Origin: Thalassotalea euphylliae
GTDB lineage: Bacteria > Pseudomonadota > Gammaproteobacteria > Enterobacterales > Alteromonadaceae
Direction of reading: 5' to 3'
Length of the DNA: 64,000 nucleotides
Assembly: GCF_003390395.1 (NCBI RefSeq)
Contig: NZ_QUOV01000001.1
Location: forward strand, 3,100,001 to 3,164,000
The position numbers and the translations under genes are program-made. The notes below the pieces were generated by a model. That model saw only the letters and a list, made by a program, of their open reading frames with translations. It was not told the origin of the DNA and searched no databases. Below are positions 46,945 through 56,233 of this stretch, one piece after another; position 1 is the first letter of the stretch, and the number at the start of each line of letters is the position of its first letter.

Positions 46945-48408
46945 ATGAAGTTTAGCCAAATTTCTCCTAACGCAATAGCAACCGCGGTCGTGGCTGCTAT
47001 TGCCACCTTAAGCTCAGCACCAGCTCTAGCTAAGTCTGACGATGCAAGTATCGCCCTTCCCGCTTCCTTACCGACAAAGCCCGGTGGTGAAATGACCATG
47101 AAGCGCATTTCGACCCGCAGCTATATTTTCCCCGGCGAAAGCGTTAAGGGTAAAGCAAAACTAGATTTTTGGACGGGTTTTTCGCTGTTTCGTGATCCTT
47201 GGGTAATTGCGCCAAGCTCGACCAAAGACAGAGATGGTCTTGGCCCATTGTTTAATGCGCGCTCTTGTGTCGCCTGCCACCAAGGCGGCAGTCGAGGTAG
47301 AATGAGCAAACCCGGTGAATATTTACCCACTTCCTTATTAATTCGCTTGGGACCAATTGCTGAGCGTTATGCATCAGAAAAGTACACTAACGGACACAAC
47401 TATGGTGGCCAAATCCAACCGCGTGCCATTAAGTTTAACCATGGTCGATTGGAAAAAAGCCCGGTCGGTGAAGCTTGGTTAGATCTTAGCTATAAAACCA
47501 TTGATGGCGAGTATGCCGATGGAACCCCGTATCAGCTACAAAAACCTAGCTACCAATTAACGCGACTTGCCTATGGCGAGATTAGCGAAGGTATTGCACC
47601 TTCACCGCGTTTTTCACCGAATGTCTATGGCGCTGGCTTGCTCGATGCCATTAGCGAACACGACTTGCTCGCGCAAGAAGATGCTGACGATACCAATGGT
47701 GATGGCATTAGCCCACGCTACAATCGCGCCGCGGATCATGTCAATGGTGGTATTGGCGTTGGCCGTTTTGGCCTAAAAGCCAAACACCCTAGCCTAAAGC
47801 AACAAGTGGTAGCAGCGTTTCGCGATGATATCGGCATTACCAATAATGTCTTTCCACAAGAGTCTTGCGAAGCTGCGCAGTTAGAATGTTTCGCCGCATC
47901 AAAGCTCGGTGGCCACAAAAGCGTGGAAATTCCAGATAAATTAGTGAACTTGGTAATGGCCTTTAGCCAACATTTAGGCGTGCCACCAACGCGTAACCCG
48001 CAATCACCGCCAGCACTAAAAGGTCGTCAGCTATTTAACCAACTCGGCTGTGCTAGCTGCCATACCCCAAGTTACACCACAGCCAGTAACTACCCAGATA
48101 ACAACCTCGCCAATCAAACCATTTGGCCTTACACCAATCTCGCTTTGCACGATATGGGTGAAGGTCTTGCTGATGGCGCAATGGAAGGACAAGCAACTGG
48201 TCGCGAATGGCGAACACCGCCACTTTGGGGCATTGGCTTGCAACAAGCCGTGCTTGGCGAAGCCAGATATTTACACGACGGTCGTGCTCGCTCAATTGAA
48301 GAAGCTGTGCTTTGGCATGGCGGCGAAGCACTACCAGCACAGCAGAAATTTAAACAACTTAGCGCACAAGAAAGAAACGCCCTGCTCACTTTCTTGCATT
48401 CAATTTAG
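46945..48408 (+). CDS. Di-haem oxidoreductase-like protein, DUF1111 (DHOR), second copy
   Basis: This is a periplasmic paralogue of the preceding gene, about 487 residues, with a Sec signal ending APALA (about residue 30) and no lipobox. The haem sites are CVACH at 108-112 and CASCH at 369-373. GVGRFGLKAKHPSLKQQ and YLHDGRARSIEEAVLWHGGEA match the first copy, but the four-Cys insert is missing. It starts three bases after the previous stop (GTG at 46942 then ATG at 46945; the ATG is preferred). Two differently localised di-haem proteins in tandem suggest an electron-transfer pair. Alternatively, the two may act on different partners. Confidence 0.9.
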   Translation: MKFSQISPNAIATAVVAAIATLSSAPALAKSDDASIALPASLPTKPGGEMTMKRISTRSYIFPGESVKGKAKLDFWTGFSLFRDPWVIAPSSTKDRDGLGPLFNARSCVACHQGGSRGRMSKPGEYLPTSLLIRLGPIAERYASEKYTNGHNYGGQIQPRAIKFNHGRLEKSPVGEAWLDLSYKTIDGEYADGTPYQLQKPSYQLTRLAYGEISEGIAPSPRFSPNVYGAGLLDAISEHDLLAQEDADDTNGDGISPRYNRAADHVNGGIGVGRFGLKAKHPSLKQQVVAAFRDDIGITNNVFPQESCEAAQLECFAASKLGGHKSVEIPDKLVNLVMAFSQHLGVPPTRNPQSPPALKGRQLFNQLGCASCHTPSYTTASNYPDNNLANQTIWPYTNLALHDMGEGLADGAMEGQATGREWRTPPLWGIGLQQAVLGEARYLHDGRARSIEEAVLWHGGEALPAQQKFKQLSAQERNALLTFLHSI

Positions 48409-48416
48409 GAGCTGCC

Positions 48417-49598
48417 ATGACTAGCTACAACAAAATTTTAAGTTCGATGATTATCGCCTTTGCCTTAACTGGCTGTGGTGGTGGCGGTGGTGGAGGTTCA
48501 AGTTCAGAGCCTTCGACTCCTTCTACACCAAGTACTCCATCAACACCAAGCACGCCGTCAACGCCAACCACCAATGTTGATGAAGAATTTGCTAAATGGT
48601 TAACCGATGTCAGTAATAACGTAATTATTCCAAGCTATCAGCGACTGGAAACCAGCGCGATAGCACTGGAGTCGTTGGCACAAAGCTTCTGTCAACTAGG
48701 CTCACCAAGCAATAGCGACCTAAGCGAAGTGCAAAGTGCATGGCAGTCAATGAATGCCTACTGGCAAGCAGCACAATGGGTGCGTGTAGGCCCAGTGCTA
48801 GAGGAAAGCCGCAACTTTAAAATGCAACTGTGGCCAGATACCAATGATGCGGTAAATCGTGGTCTTAGCAATTTATTAGCAACCAGCGAAACCATTACCG
48901 CAGACATCGTTGCCACGCAAAATGTTGGTGCACAGGGTATTCCGGCACTAGAGCAATTGCTGTATGCCCAGAGCAATAACTCACTGCTAAGTGCCAGCGA
49001 TAAAGATAAACGCTGTGAAGCACTGGTCGCAATTTCAGCGAATGTCGCCAATATCTCTGGCGATATTTATGACGGCTGGCGCGCCGACAGCGGTAATTTT
49101 GTCGCCGAAGTGACCAGCGGTACAGGTGTTTTTACTAGTCAAAAAGATGCGGTTGAAGAGTTGGTTACTAACTGGCTAGAGCACGTTGAACGAGTGAAAG
49201 ATGAGAAAATGCTAGAGCCATTAGCGATCAGCGCACCTGGTATTCCAAGCATTGCCGAATTCACGCTAAGCGACGAATCGATTCCAAGTATTAAAGTGAA
49301 TTTAGATACCTTCCTAAGCATTTACACGGCAGGTAGTGGCCACGGCTTTGATGACATTTTGACGGGTCATTTTGACCAATCGGCGATTGCTAACTCGATG
49401 ACTGAAAAGCTCAATGCTGCCATCACCAGCGCTGCAACACTAAGTGGCAATTACGCCGACGCGTTAAACAATGAAGCAAGCCGCACCAATATTAGTGAAG
49501 TGGTGCAAGCGGTACGTGAAATCCGCGATGTAATTTCCACAGAATTTGTGCAAACCACAGATATTAACATCGGTTTTAACTCGAACGATGGCGATTAG
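48417..49598 (+). CDS. Imelysin-like lipoprotein (COG3489 type), second imelysin
   Basis: The 393-residue lipoprotein (lipobox LTGC, Cys20) has a glycine run (residues 21-27), then a Ser-Thr-Pro triplet repeat at about 33-50. The imelysin-like helical domain has GIPALEQLLYAQ at residues 174-185 where the classical imelysin has GxHxxE, so the His is replaced by Pro176 while Glu179 is kept. It is therefore probably not a zinc peptidase and may bind metal differently. AGGAG precedes the ATG; the gap to the di-haem gene is eight bases. Confidence 0.88.
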   Translation: MTSYNKILSSMIIAFALTGCGGGGGGGSSSEPSTPSTPSTPSTPSTPSTPTTNVDEEFAKWLTDVSNNVIIPSYQRLETSAIALESLAQSFCQLGSPSNSDLSEVQSAWQSMNAYWQAAQWVRVGPVLEESRNFKMQLWPDTNDAVNRGLSNLLATSETITADIVATQNVGAQGIPALEQLLYAQSNNSLLSASDKDKRCEALVAISANVANISGDIYDGWRADSGNFVAEVTSGTGVFTSQKDAVEELVTNWLEHVERVKDEKMLEPLAISAPGIPSIAEFTLSDESIPSIKVNLDTFLSIYTAGSGHGFDDILTGHFDQSAIANSMTEKLNAAITSAATLSGNYADALNNEASRTNISEVVQAVREIRDVISTEFVQTTDINIGFNSNDGD

Positions 49599-49631
49599 AC
49601 GCTCAGAGAATGCAGTAAGGATTAAGTAGTA

Positions 49632-51902
49632 ATGAATAATAAATTTTCTAAACTTGCTATCGCTCTGGGCGTAGCATATTCGGCTTTAGCAGCAAGTCAT
49701 ATTAGCTATGCCGCTGAGAGTGCAGCAGAAAACACAGCTGACGCTAATGCGACTCAACAAGCCAGCAATAGTAACGCAGAAAAAAGCATTGAAGTGATCA
49801 GTATTTTTGGTCAGCGCAATCAATTGGCCACAGCAACAGGCTCTGCTTTTGTGCTAAACGAAGAAGCACTAAACCAATATGAGTTTGACGATATTCACCG
49901 CGTGCTACAAAGTGTGCCTGGCGTTTATATTCGTGAAGAAGACGGTTACGGCCTGCGTCCTAATATTGGTCTGCGCGGCGCAACAACAGAACGCAGTAGT
50001 AAAGTCGCGATAATGGAAGATGGCGTGTTGATCGCTCCTGCCCCATATGCAGCACCAGCTGCTTACTATTTCCCTAATGTTTCACGCATGGAACAAGTGG
50101 AAGTATTTAAAGGCCCAGCGGCGATTAAATATGGCCCGAATACCATAGGTGGTGCGATCAATATGGTCTCGCGTCAGATCACCGACGATACTGATAAACC
50201 GCTAAGGGAAATAGATATTGCAGGTGGTCAAGACGGTTATCTAAAAGGTCACGGCATTTACAGCCAGCGCTTGGAAAATAGTGAATACGGCGATTATGGC
50301 TTTTTAATTGAAGGTATTCATTTAGCATCCGACGGCTTTAAAGAGCTACCAAACGGTGAAGACACGGGCTTTGTCAAACGCGAGCTAATGTTTAAAGCCG
50401 ACTTCTCGCCAGCGAACAGCAAGTACTATCAACTGTGGCAATTTAAAGCGGGCTATTCCGATGAAGAATCAGATGAAACTTATTTAGGCTTAACCGATGC
50501 CGACTTTGCGATTAATCCACACCAGCGCTACTTGGCCAGCCAAGACGATAAAATGGACTGGGAGCATTATCAATTCCAAGTGTCGCACTATATTGATATT
50601 ACCGACAGCCTGAGTGTATTTACTCAAGCTTACCGCCGCGATTTTGACCGCGATTGGGATCGCTTTAACAGCTTTAATACCAATCGAAGTATGCAAACTA
50701 TTTTAACTTCGCCTGACACCGGCTTAAACGCCTTGTTTATGCAGGTACTGACCGGTGAGCGCGATTCATTAACCACCGAAGAGCAACTGCTATTTACCTT
50801 GAACGATCGCAAGTTCTACTCGCAAGGCATTGAAAGTAAGTTATTTTGGGATACTCGTTGGTTAGCTGTTGATGTTGCCATTGATGCAGGTTTACGCATT
50901 CATCAAGACCAAGTAGAGCGCAATCACAGACAAAACGCCTTGTTGATGCAAAATGGTCAGCTAGTCAATTCAGGCATCGCGCAATCAACCATTACCGATA
51001 ATGAAGATACCGCCACAGCAGTTGCTAGCTATGTTAACGCTGACGTTGATTTTGGCCAGTTAAACCTGACCGCAGGTGTACGCATTGAATATATTGATGG
51101 CGAAGCCAAGGATTTCTTAGCGGGTACCACAGAGTCGGATACCGATACCGTGGTATTGCCCGGGCTAGGTGCGTTTTATCAAGTTAATGATGAATTGGGT
51201 TTCTTATTTGGCGTCAACAAAGGCTTTGTGCCAAATAGCCCTGGTCAAGACACAGATATTGACCCAGAAGAAAGTTGGAACTACGAGCTTGGGATGCGCT
51301 TTAGCAACAAGCTATTCAATGCTGAGCTAATTGGCTTTTACAACGACTATGAAAACCTTAAAGGCACTTGTACCTTCTCTTCAGGTTGTCGTGACGATCT
51401 AGACGTTGAGTTTAATGGCGGTGAAGTGGAAGTGGTTGGGCTTGAATCAAGTGTTCAAGCGGAATTTGCCATTAGCCAATCGCTGACCATGCCAATTAAC
51501 ATCGCTTACACCTACACAGATGCAGAGTTTCAGAATGATTTTCAATCGACGTTCTCACAATGGGGCAATGTCACGAAAGGCGATAAGCTACCTTACTTAC
51601 CGGAAAATCAGATCAGCGTTGAAGTAGCGATTGCTCATGAAAACTGGCGTGCGGCGTTGCTATTTAAGCACGCTGACGAAAGCCCTGAAGCCGCCGGTAC
51701 TGGCACTGAGCTTGAAGGTTTAATGACAGATGAGATTCAGCAGTGGGATTTCTCTGCTTGGTATCAAGTCACCAATGCACTGCGTACTTATGTCAAAGTC
51801 GATAACTTGACTGACGAAGAAGTGATCGTCTCACGTCGTCCGTTTGGTGCGCGCCCAGGCAAGCCTCAGCAAGCCAGCATTGGCATTAAATATAGCTTCT
51901 AG
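49632..51902 (+). CDS. TonB-dependent outer-membrane receptor, FecA-like
   Basis: The 756-residue receptor has a Sec signal ending SYA (about residue 27), then a Gln/Asn/Ala-rich stretch, a TonB box IEVISIFG near residues 53-60, a plug with SVPGVYIREEDGYGLRPNIGLRGA, and the barrel. VEVFKGPAAIKYGPNTIGGAIN is the typical plug signature. The last residue is Phe (GIKYSF), as needed for BAM recognition. The plug resembles FecA-type ferric dicitrate receptors; ligand identity is not certain. It follows the second imelysin gene by 33 bases in the Fur-linked cluster. Confidence 0.95.
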   Translation: MNNKFSKLAIALGVAYSALAASHISYAAESAAENTADANATQQASNSNAEKSIEVISIFGQRNQLATATGSAFVLNEEALNQYEFDDIHRVLQSVPGVYIREEDGYGLRPNIGLRGATTERSSKVAIMEDGVLIAPAPYAAPAAYYFPNVSRMEQVEVFKGPAAIKYGPNTIGGAINMVSRQITDDTDKPLREIDIAGGQDGYLKGHGIYSQRLENSEYGDYGFLIEGIHLASDGFKELPNGEDTGFVKRELMFKADFSPANSKYYQLWQFKAGYSDEESDETYLGLTDADFAINPHQRYLASQDDKMDWEHYQFQVSHYIDITDSLSVFTQAYRRDFDRDWDRFNSFNTNRSMQTILTSPDTGLNALFMQVLTGERDSLTTEEQLLFTLNDRKFYSQGIESKLFWDTRWLAVDVAIDAGLRIHQDQVERNHRQNALLMQNGQLVNSGIAQSTITDNEDTATAVASYVNADVDFGQLNLTAGVRIEYIDGEAKDFLAGTTESDTDTVVLPGLGAFYQVNDELGFLFGVNKGFVPNSPGQDTDIDPEESWNYELGMRFSNKLFNAELIGFYNDYENLKGTCTFSSGCRDDLDVEFNGGEVEVVGLESSVQAEFAISQSLTMPINIAYTYTDAEFQNDFQSTFSQWGNVTKGDKLPYLPENQISVEVAIAHENWRAALLFKHADESPEAAGTGTELEGLMTDEIQQWDFSAWYQVTNALRTYVKVDNLTDEEVIVSRRPFGARPGKPQQASIGIKYSF

Positions 51903-51956
51903 TTTGTAGCAAGCCCTAACTAATGAAGAGTGCAGAGTAAAGAGTTCGGTACCAGT

Positions 51957-53081
51957 ATGAGTATTTCTAGAAGACGTTTTTTATCTTTTACAGCAAAAGG
52001 CACAGCTGCCATCGGTACAGGCGTTGCAGCGGTTGGTGGTGGCCTGATGTATTCGCAATCAGCGAGCACAGCGCAGCACTGGTTGATCAGCGCCAGCACA
52101 GATAAATCAGGGAATCACTACGCCGCAGCTTATCGCTTAAATGGCGAGTTAGTTAGCCGCGTTAAGCTGCCGGCACGCGGCCACGATATTATTGCCCACC
52201 CGTTTAAATCGGGTCATGCGATTGTTTTTGCCCGTCGCCCCGGCCAGTACTTTATTGAAGTGGACTTTAACCATGGTGAAGTGGTCAAGCAAGTATCACC
52301 TCAGGTGGGTTCTCACTTTTATGGTCATGGTATTGGCAATCAGCAGGTATTGATCACCACGGAAAACAATTACCAGCAAGGTCGAGGCGCAATTGTGGTA
52401 CGTGATATCAACACTTATCAAGTGCTTGAGCAATTTGATTCAGGCGGCATAGGCCCGCATCAATTAGCTTATATGCCAGATAACAAGCTTATTGTTATTG
52501 CTAACGGCGGCATACTCACGCACCCAGATCAGCCACGAAAAAAACTAAACTTAGAATCCATGAAGCCGAACTTGGCCTATATGGAGCTAGAATCAGGCAA
52601 GGTAGTGGATAGCTTTGAGCTGGATAATCATCAACTCAGCATTCGTCATCTTGATGTCAGTGAGAAAGGTAAAGTGGTTGCTGGTTTGCAGTATCAAGGG
52701 GCGAAATCAGACCTTGTTCCTTTGGCCATTGCTCACCACGGAGAAGCAAGTTTACAGTATCTCAGCGCTAGCGAAGATATTTGGCGACGAATGAATCATT
52801 ACACCGCTAGCGTATGTATTGATAATGCTGCTAACCTTGTTGCCATTAGCTGTCCACGCGCTGATATGCTGACTTACTGGTCGCTTAATGATAACAGCTT
52901 TATCGCCAAAGAGCGTTTTTCAGATGGCGCTGGGCTTGCGATGAGCACTGACGGTAAAGGCATTGTCGCCACCAGCGGCAAAGGACAAATATTGCCAATC
53001 GGCCAAGCTAACAACCAAGCTAGCATATTTGTTGATGGTATTAAGTTTGATAACCATTTGGGCTATCTGACTGTAAGCTAG
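51957..53081 (+). CDS. Tat-exported DUF1513 beta-propeller protein
   Basis: The 374-residue protein starts with a twin-arginine signal, SISRRRFLSFTAKG, then a hydrophobic Gly/Ala stretch. The mature part is a DUF1513 (PF07433) propeller with RGHDIIAHPFKSGHAIVFARRPG, GHGIGNQQVLITTENNY and GIGPHQLAYMPDNKLIVIANGGILTHPD. The function of this family is unknown. Tat export implies folding in the cytoplasm. The ATG at 51957 is chosen because it gives a normal short Tat n-region; a GTG at 51930 is in frame. It is the last gene of the cluster, followed by a terminator. Confidence 0.9.
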   Translation: MSISRRRFLSFTAKGTAAIGTGVAAVGGGLMYSQSASTAQHWLISASTDKSGNHYAAAYRLNGELVSRVKLPARGHDIIAHPFKSGHAIVFARRPGQYFIEVDFNHGEVVKQVSPQVGSHFYGHGIGNQQVLITTENNYQQGRGAIVVRDINTYQVLEQFDSGGIGPHQLAYMPDNKLIVIANGGILTHPDQPRKKLNLESMKPNLAYMELESGKVVDSFELDNHQLSIRHLDVSEKGKVVAGLQYQGAKSDLVPLAIAHHGEASLQYLSASEDIWRRMNHYTASVCIDNAANLVAISCPRADMLTYWSLNDNSFIAKERFSDGAGLAMSTDGKGIVATSGKGQILPIGQANNQASIFVDGIKFDNHLGYLTVS

Positions 53082-53141
53082 CGTTAAGTTAATGCCTCGG
53101 CGGGCGAAAAGCTAATATCTCAACTTTGAGACCTCAAGAAA

Positions 53142-53177
53142 AAAATGGCGAATTAGCAGTTGCTAATTCGCCATTTT
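53142..53177. terminator. Bidirectional terminator between the iron cluster and pilU
   Basis: AAAATGGCGAATTAGCA, short loop, TGCTAATTCGCCATTTT, with T tracts on both strands between convergent genes. Confidence 0.9.
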
Positions 53178-53196
53178 GTTTTTAAATAAGCTAGCA

Positions 53197-54342
53197 CTAA
53201 AATCCTAACTCATTTTTATCTTTATCTTCTTCCATACCGGCGAGCGTAACCCCTTGCAGGCCACCAGTACCACTTTGATCATTCGAGCGCAGTTTAATCA
53301 TTAAACGCAGATCATTTGGTGAATCAGCATGGTGCAGTGCATCGGCATAGTTGATTAAACCCTGCTGATAGAGTTCAAACAGGGCTTGGTCGAAAGTTTG
53401 CATACCTAGCTCGTTCGATTTTTCCATCACTTCTTTGATGCTGCCCACATCCCCCTTTTTGATCAGCTCAGAAATAAACGGAGAGTTAAGCAGAATCTCA
53501 ATCGCCGCCACACGGCCATGGCCGTCTTTCGTTGGGATCAACTGCTGTGCAACAATACCGCGTAAATTTAACGCTAGGTCAAACTGAAGCTTTTTGTGCT
53601 GCTCTGCGGGTACCAAGTGCATAATACGGTCTATCGCTTGGTTGGCATTGTTAGCATGCAGCGTAGCGATACACAGGTGACCTGTTTCAGCAAACGCCAG
53701 CGCATGCTCCATGATTTCTTGCGAGCGGATCTCACCAATTAAGATAACATCTGGTGCCTGACGCAAAGAGCTTTTTAGCGCCGCATCAAAACTTTCAGTA
53801 TCTAGCCCCACTTCACGCTGAGTGATCATGCTTTTGCCATGCTCGTGAACAAATTCCACTGGATCTTCAATGGTCAGAATATGCCCGCGTGCATTCTTAT
53901 TGCGATAGCCAATCAAGGCTGCCATCGAGGTCGATTTACCTGTACCGGTACCACCGACAAACAACACCAAACCACGCTTTGACATCACCACATCTTTTAA
54001 GATTGGTGGTAAGCCCAGATCGTCAGCATCGGGAATGTCAGTAACGATACGACGAATCACCATGCCTGCCATATCACGCTGCCAAAAGGCAGAAACACGG
54101 AAGCGGCCGATGTCGTCAATGGAAATCGCAAAGTTACACTCTTTCTCTGCGTCAAACTGCCCTTTTTGTTTGTCATTCATGGCATCGTGCACTAGCCCTA
54201 GTGCTTGATCAGGTGATAGCACTTCTTGGTCGATAGGCTGTAACTCACCATTAATTTTCGCACTGACCGGCAGCTTGGCGGTGACGAACATATCAGAGGC
54301 TTCGTTTTCCACCATGGTTCTTAGTAGTTGATGAAAGTCCAT
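53197..54342 (-). CDS. pilU: Type IV pilus retraction ATPase-like PilU
   Basis: This 381-residue GspE-type hexameric ATPase is a PilT paralogue that assists pilus retraction. Walker A is LFVGGTGTGKSTS, Walker B APDVILIGEIRSQE and the His box GHLCIATLHANNANQ. The C-terminal tail from about residue 345, with GTGGLQGVTLAGMEEDKDK, is typical of PilU. AAGGAG sits six bases from the ATG at 54342 and only three from the one at 54345, so the inner ATG is preferred. It follows pilT after 52 bases. Confidence 0.94.
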   Translation of the reverse strand: MDFHQLLRTMVENEASDMFVTAKLPVSAKINGELQPIDQEVLSPDQALGLVHDAMNDKQKGQFDAEKECNFAISIDDIGRFRVSAFWQRDMAGMVIRRIVTDIPDADDLGLPPILKDVVMSKRGLVLFVGGTGTGKSTSMAALIGYRNKNARGHILTIEDPVEFVHEHGKSMITQREVGLDTESFDAALKSSLRQAPDVILIGEIRSQEIMEHALAFAETGHLCIATLHANNANQAIDRIMHLVPAEQHKKLQFDLALNLRGIVAQQLIPTKDGHGRVAAIEILLNSPFISELIKKGDVGSIKEVMEKSNELGMQTFDQALFELYQQGLINYADALHHADSPNDLRLMIKLRSNDQSGTGGLQGVTLAGMEEDKDKNELGF

Positions 54343-54397
54343 CATTTACTCCTTAATCTTTTACTACAAGCTTTTCGCTAGACGCTAGCCTGTCTAC

Positions 54398-55441
54398 CTA
54401 AAAACCTTGGAACTGGTTTTTGTCTGCCGCTTTTGATGCTGCATCTTGGCGAGTAATCAAGCCACGGTTAACCAAATTCAACAAACACTGATCCATGGTT
54501 TGCATTCCATGTGACATACCCGTTTGAATGGCGGAGTACATTTGTGCCACTTTATCTTCGCGGATAAGGTTACGAATTGCAGGCACACCAATCATAATCT
54601 CATGGGCAGCAATACGGCCACCGCCGACTTTCTTAACCAGTGTTTGTGAGATAACCGCGCGTAATGATTCAGACAACATTGAACGCACCATAGATTTTTC
54701 TTCGGCTGGGAATACATCAATGATACGGTCAATGGTTTTAGGTGCAGAGGTGGTATGCAGTGTACCGAAGACCAAGTGACCAGTTTCTGCTGCGGTCATG
54801 GCAAGGCGAATAGTTTCCAAGTCACGCATCTCACCCACTAGAATCACATCGGGATCTTCACGCAGTGCTGAGCGCAGCGCGTTGTCAAAACTTAAGGTGT
54901 CACGGTGCACTTCACGTTGGTTAATCAGACACATTTTGTTGTCGTGGACAAATTCAATCGGGTCTTCAATAGTCAGAATATGGTGGAATTTACTGGCATT
55001 GATGTAATCTATCATGGCTGCCAGCGTCGTTGATTTACCCGAACCCGTTGGCCCAGTCACTAGCACTAAACCACGAGGGTTGTCAGCAATGTCACGGAAA
55101 ATGTCAGGACAACCTAAGTCTTCTAAGGTCAGTACTTTACTTGGGATGGTACGAAATACCGCTGCAGGCCCACGAGCCTGATTAAAAGCATTTACCCTGA
55201 AACGCGCTAAATTTGGCACCTCAAAGGAAAAATCCACTTCCAAATGCTCTTCATATTCTTTACGCTGTCGGTCGCTCATAATGTCGTAAACTAAGGCGTT
55301 TACATCTTTGGCATCAAAGGCAGGAATATTTAGCTTACGAACATCGCCATCAACGCGAATAGAAGGTGGCGTACCTGTCGATAAATGCAAGTCAGATGCA
55401 TTATGCTCAACACTAAAGGCTAATAATTCGGTAATATCCAT
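54398..55441 (-). CDS. pilT: Type IV pilus retraction ATPase PilT
   Basis: The 347-residue ATPase drives pilus retraction for twitching motility and DNA uptake. The N-terminal PAS-like part reads HNASDLHLSTGTPPSIRVDG. Walker A is VTGPTGSGKSTTLA (residues 128-141), the Asp box and Walker B are DPDVILVGEMRDLETI, and the His box is GHLVFGTLHTTSAPKT; AIRNLIREDKVAQMYSAIQTG contains the family's AIRNLIRE motif. It is divergent from yggS with 38 bases between them, the usual pilT-yggS arrangement. Confidence 0.97.
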   Translation of the reverse strand: MDITELLAFSVEHNASDLHLSTGTPPSIRVDGDVRKLNIPAFDAKDVNALVYDIMSDRQRKEYEEHLEVDFSFEVPNLARFRVNAFNQARGPAAVFRTIPSKVLTLEDLGCPDIFRDIADNPRGLVLVTGPTGSGKSTTLAAMIDYINASKFHHILTIEDPIEFVHDNKMCLINQREVHRDTLSFDNALRSALREDPDVILVGEMRDLETIRLAMTAAETGHLVFGTLHTTSAPKTIDRIIDVFPAEEKSMVRSMLSESLRAVISQTLVKKVGGGRIAAHEIMIGVPAIRNLIREDKVAQMYSAIQTGMSHGMQTMDQCLLNLVNRGLITRQDAASKAADKNQFQGF

Positions 55442-55479
55442 AAGAACCTCTTATATCGGGTAAATTTTCATTAATCACT

Positions 55480-56151
55480 ATGAACATTAAAGACAATTTA
55501 ACGCAAATCCAACAACAAATAACCAACGCCTGCCAACTTGCTAATCGCGCCTCTGATGAGGTGCAATTATTAGCGGTTAGTAAAACAAAGTCGGCAGAGA
55601 TGGTGATGCAAGCCTATCAAGCGGGTCAGCGCCACTTCGGTGAAAACTACGTTCAAGAAGCCGTTGATAAAGTGTCTCAATTGTCGCATCTGTCAGATAT
55701 ATGCTGGCATTTTATTGGGCCTATTCAGTCCAACAAGACTCGACTCATTGCCGAAAATTTTGCTTGGGTACACAGTGTCGACCGAATTAAAATTGCCACG
55801 CGCCTTAATGATCAAAGGTCTGGTCAAGATACTCCCCTGAACATCTGTTTACAAGTGAATATTAGTGGTGAGCAGGCAAAATCTGGCACGACAATTAACG
55901 AGCTAAATGAACTTGCAGCCTATGTGAATAACTGCGAGCACTTGACCCTACGAGGTTTAATGGCTATTCCACAAAAACAAGCGCCAATGTCTGTTTTTAA
56001 CGATATGCACCAATTGTTTACTGACTTGAAAAGCCAATATCCAACCTTAGATACATTATCAATGGGGATGACCAATGATATGGACTCGGCAATAGCTGCT
56101 GGCTCAACCATGGTACGCATTGGTACGGCCATTTTTGGTCGCAGAGATTAG
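55480..56151 (+). CDS. yggS: PLP-homeostasis protein YggS
   Basis: The 223-residue single-domain PLP-binding protein has an alanine-racemase-like barrel. PLP lysine Lys35 is in LLAVSKTKSAE. RHFGENYVQEAVDKV, WHFIGPIQSNKT, LQVNISGEQAKSG and LSMGMTNDMDSAIAAGSTMVRIGTAIFG are all family signatures. It controls free PLP and amino/keto-acid balance. It is the first gene of yggS-proC-yggT, as in many gammaproteobacteria. Confidence 0.96.
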   Translation: MNIKDNLTQIQQQITNACQLANRASDEVQLLAVSKTKSAEMVMQAYQAGQRHFGENYVQEAVDKVSQLSHLSDICWHFIGPIQSNKTRLIAENFAWVHSVDRIKIATRLNDQRSGQDTPLNICLQVNISGEQAKSGTTINELNELAAYVNNCEHLTLRGLMAIPQKQAPMSVFNDMHQLFTDLKSQYPTLDTLSMGMTNDMDSAIAAGSTMVRIGTAIFGRRD

Positions 56152-56233
56152 CGCAATTAATGGATTTGTTAGCTAAGCAAATAAGATTAGATAGAACAAA
56201 AACAAACAAAAGCGAAAAAGCACAGAGAACTTT

